This document shows, in pieces, positions 61,577 through 64,000 of a stretch of DNA of 64,000 bases. Where the stretch lies: NCBI GenBank assembly GCA_003024785.1, contig PUQB01000230.1, positions 259,606 to 323,605 of the forward strand, given 5' to 3'. The stretch is from Selaginella tamariscina. Its lineage: Eukaryota > Streptophyta > Lycopodiopsida > Selaginellales > Selaginellaceae. How positions within the stretch are numbered: position 1 is the stretch's first letter; each line of letters starts with the position of its first letter. The notes under the pieces are model-generated. The model was not told the origin of the DNA and made no database searches. It saw only the letters and a program-made list of their open reading frames with translations. The position numbers and the translations under genes are program-made.

Positions 61577-62448
61577 TACGTATACATGTTTGTACAAGTT
61601 ATACATTTTTTCAAAATTATAGTGACTTGAAGATGTCTATTATATTTAAAATTCGACAATGCAATGTTTTAATTAAATGGTATTAGGTATATTATATACT
61701 AAATTTAAACCATTAATTATGTGTATATTTAATTATATACTGTATTGTTAACTTATATTGTATAACATATAATATACCATTATATAACATTTCCTAACAG
61801 TAAATGCTTTAATTATAAGAAATACACAATTTATTTTATTTTATTAATAAGGTATAATACACACACCATTTAAAGTTGGTTAAGGTAATGAATTGGAGCT
61901 TTATTAATTGTTTAAGATAAGATAAATCCTTATATTTTATTTAAAATGTATCCCATGTATTCATCAAAGTTTTAAAAGTAAAATTATTATTATATACATA
62001 TACATACACACATAACATATTGTCTTTTAGGGCATACAATAGCTAATGAAAAGTGTTATTTTCGTTTCTTTTATAAATTTAAACAATTAATATTAAGATC
62101 TTCAATATCAAGTGTTTAAAAGCCATAACAAACAATTATATAAGTTATCTTCTTTTAAATCATTAAAGAATGTGAGACTTTCAATAAAGATTTTGTTCTC
62201 CTCCTAAATTTAAATCTGCGAATATAAATGCACGAATGCAAATAACAAATAAATTTAAAAATAATGAGTGATAATTTAAATGTAATTATATAATAATTTA
62301 CTTAAACAAATTTGTAGATTTGATTTTTAAGATGGTATCATTTGAATAAACTTAAAATGAAATATAAAACATACTAATATGTAGACAAATTAAATATTCA
62401 TTACGCAAAACTTAATAAGAAAAAATTTAGTATAAAAAAAAAATTGAA
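59372..62448. repeat. Large AT-rich imperfect palindrome centred near 61041
   Basis: The centre folds almost perfectly: 60971-61031 pairs with 61050-61110 across an ~18-base loop. Matches continue outward: TAACCATGTCTTACTAAATTTC (60575) against 61480-61510, the 60240 TTTTAAATGGTGTATA segment against 61865, 59480-59560 against 62290-62400, ending near TTGTTATACTAATTT (59378) against 62425. Arms are roughly 1.66 and 1.40 kb with indels. No open frame of note. Transcripts would form a long hairpin. Confidence 0.75.
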
Positions 62449-62614
62449 CCTTATATAATATTTTATTCTTAATAATTTTAATAGCATTCTTATGTGTTTA
62501 CTCTGTTAATTCACTCATACAGTTAATTCTCTCGTACCTACACAGATTCATATTTCCGTTTTATACAATATTAATTATTATTTTAATTTTAGTACGAACT
62601 TTAATTGAAGGAAG

Positions 62615-62616
<2 letters not shown>

Positions 62617-62679
<63 letters not shown>
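62617..62679. repeat. (TA)n microsatellite
   Basis: About 31 perfect TA repeats, followed by TGTATGTATA. Shorter runs occur at 57766-57802, 59604-59621, 61530-61574 and 63262-63282. Confidence 0.95.
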
Positions 62680-62687
<8 letters not shown>

Positions 62688-64000
62688 ATTATTTGTAAAA
62701 CACAAAAGTTTTAGATACATTCTAATCAATAAAATATTTCTAACTTTTTTTTTATTTTTGTTTTGTATATAATCAGGTTATACATTTTCAATTTTTTTGA
62801 TAGGGTGTTGCCAGAATATTCATCCTTGTGGTGCATTTAAAGTTGTATGGAGTTATTTTTTATATTGGTAGGTTTATCAAATATAAACTAAAATTATATT
62901 TGTTATGTTCAATATTAATATATAACTTATGTTATGAGTTTCTTTATTAAAGTATAAAATATTTCACAAAGTTAATAGTAATAAAAGAAGCTTTTCCATT
63001 AAATTTATGTTAATTACTTTTAATAAGAACCATCAAAAGCTGGCGTAAAATTCACTATTACATACAATTATTAAAACACTTAAAACCGATATTATGATGT
63101 TAAAATAAACTTCTTTAAAAAAATATATCGATTCTTAATTTAAATAATGATAAATAATATCGATAATGAACTACTTATGTATGCAATTGAATTCTGTTCT
63201 TAATCATTTTAATTTTTACTTTCATGTTGTGTGTGTGCATGCGTGCGTACAATTATATTATAATATATATATATATATATTCTGTATGTGTAAATATACA
63301 CGTGTATACAGTATCTTTAATGTCGTCGGCCAGTGAATCCCCAACCTCAATGCATTTGGAGTTCTGGTTTGGTTTTCTCATGCATTTAACTTTTCCACCT
63401 AGTTGCTCATACCCAGTACTACTATTATCATATGTAATACTTTGTATATCATTAATTTACATTATATTAACTTATCTATTAGTAACACACACACACACAC
63501 ACCCTAAGTTCGTTACAAAATTTGAGCATTAATCTTTACCCGTCAGATACATACATAAGAAAGCCACCTCTGTATCAGAATTAAGTATTTTTTAAATATG
63601 TATATATAAGCTAATACAGTGATTATATATGATTATAATATACATAAACTCTAAAGAATATTCTCAGGGATATTGTAGGTTTACATATTAATATTTAGAG
63701 TAAATATATTTATTATAAAGAATACTCAATTTAAGTAAATATTTGACAGGGTTTAAGTTTTATATAGATTCCGTACTATGTTCAAATACTAAAAGTATGA
63801 TCAACTGGTTTATAATAATATATATTATTTCGTTTTAGAATTAAGGCGTTTTATATGCTCCTGCGTACATTTTTATTTAATTTAATTATTAAAATCCGGA
63901 TACAGACCTTCAATAAACCCTTTCAAAATTCAAATCTTATATTTAAACATTAAAGTTATAATTTATTTAACTATAAAAAATGAAAATTCATATACTCTGT
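62680..64000. other. AT-rich DNA to window end, no gene seen
   Basis: Apart from the weak exon candidate at 62804-62867 and CA/TA runs near 63235-63310 and 63485-63505, I find nothing that supports a gene or repeat terminus. Confidence 0.5.

Overview
The window is nuclear DNA from a land plant. The evidence is plant-type spliced genes (NDL/NDRG-like, plant SH2/STAT-like, class III peroxidase, SET1/ATXR7-like), PLS-class PPR genes, Ty3/gypsy retrotransposons with and without a chromodomain, and AT-rich intergenic DNA. The many S-type PPR motifs and the repeat style would fit a seed-free plant, but that is an inference; I cannot name a species. There is no bacterial, organellar or CRISPR-like content and I saw no tRNA or rRNA gene.

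Layout. 1-18.1 kb is a retrotransposon pile-up, with four Ty3/gypsy elements all on the minus strand: TE-A (1-3006, runs off the left edge), TE-B (4842-7524, 3' part only), TE-C (7525-about 11222, internally deleted, with a 45-bp minisatellite grown from its own C-terminal codons) and TE-D (13183-18102, a complete element with two 204-bp LTRs). A solo LTR of a further family ('LTR-X') lies at 11223-12287. 18.2-22.4 kb is a decayed PPR gene. 24.5-35.4 kb is dominated by LTR-X: one full LTR nested inside another of opposite orientation (24462-27701), then a non-coding LTR element (29279-35376) with a PPT and a primer-binding site like that for initiator tRNA-Met but with no recognisable protein.

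38.0-57.9 kb is the gene island: an NDL/NDRG-like gene (+, 38013-40260), converging on a plant SH2 gene (-, 40635-about 43693), then a class III peroxidase (-, 43841-44980), an S-type PPR gene (-, 45399-47466), a 5-kb AT-rich block containing a large inverted repeat (48340-51580), and a SET-domain gene with CCHC zinc knuckles and a GYF domain (+, 52675-57865). 58-64 kb is very AT-rich and holds a second imperfect palindrome of about 3 kb (59372-62448) just downstream of a possible first exon.

Nearly every gene in the island keeps its splice sites and family motifs but shows isolated one-base frame breaks. Either the assembly carries small indel errors or these loci are decaying together; the sequence alone cannot decide. 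Beyond the indels, the SET gene has lost about five bases of its conserved NHxC motif, and the peroxidase has lost both cysteines of one conserved disulfide while keeping the other three pairs. No operon-like cooperation among the genes is apparent; they are ordinary neighbours.
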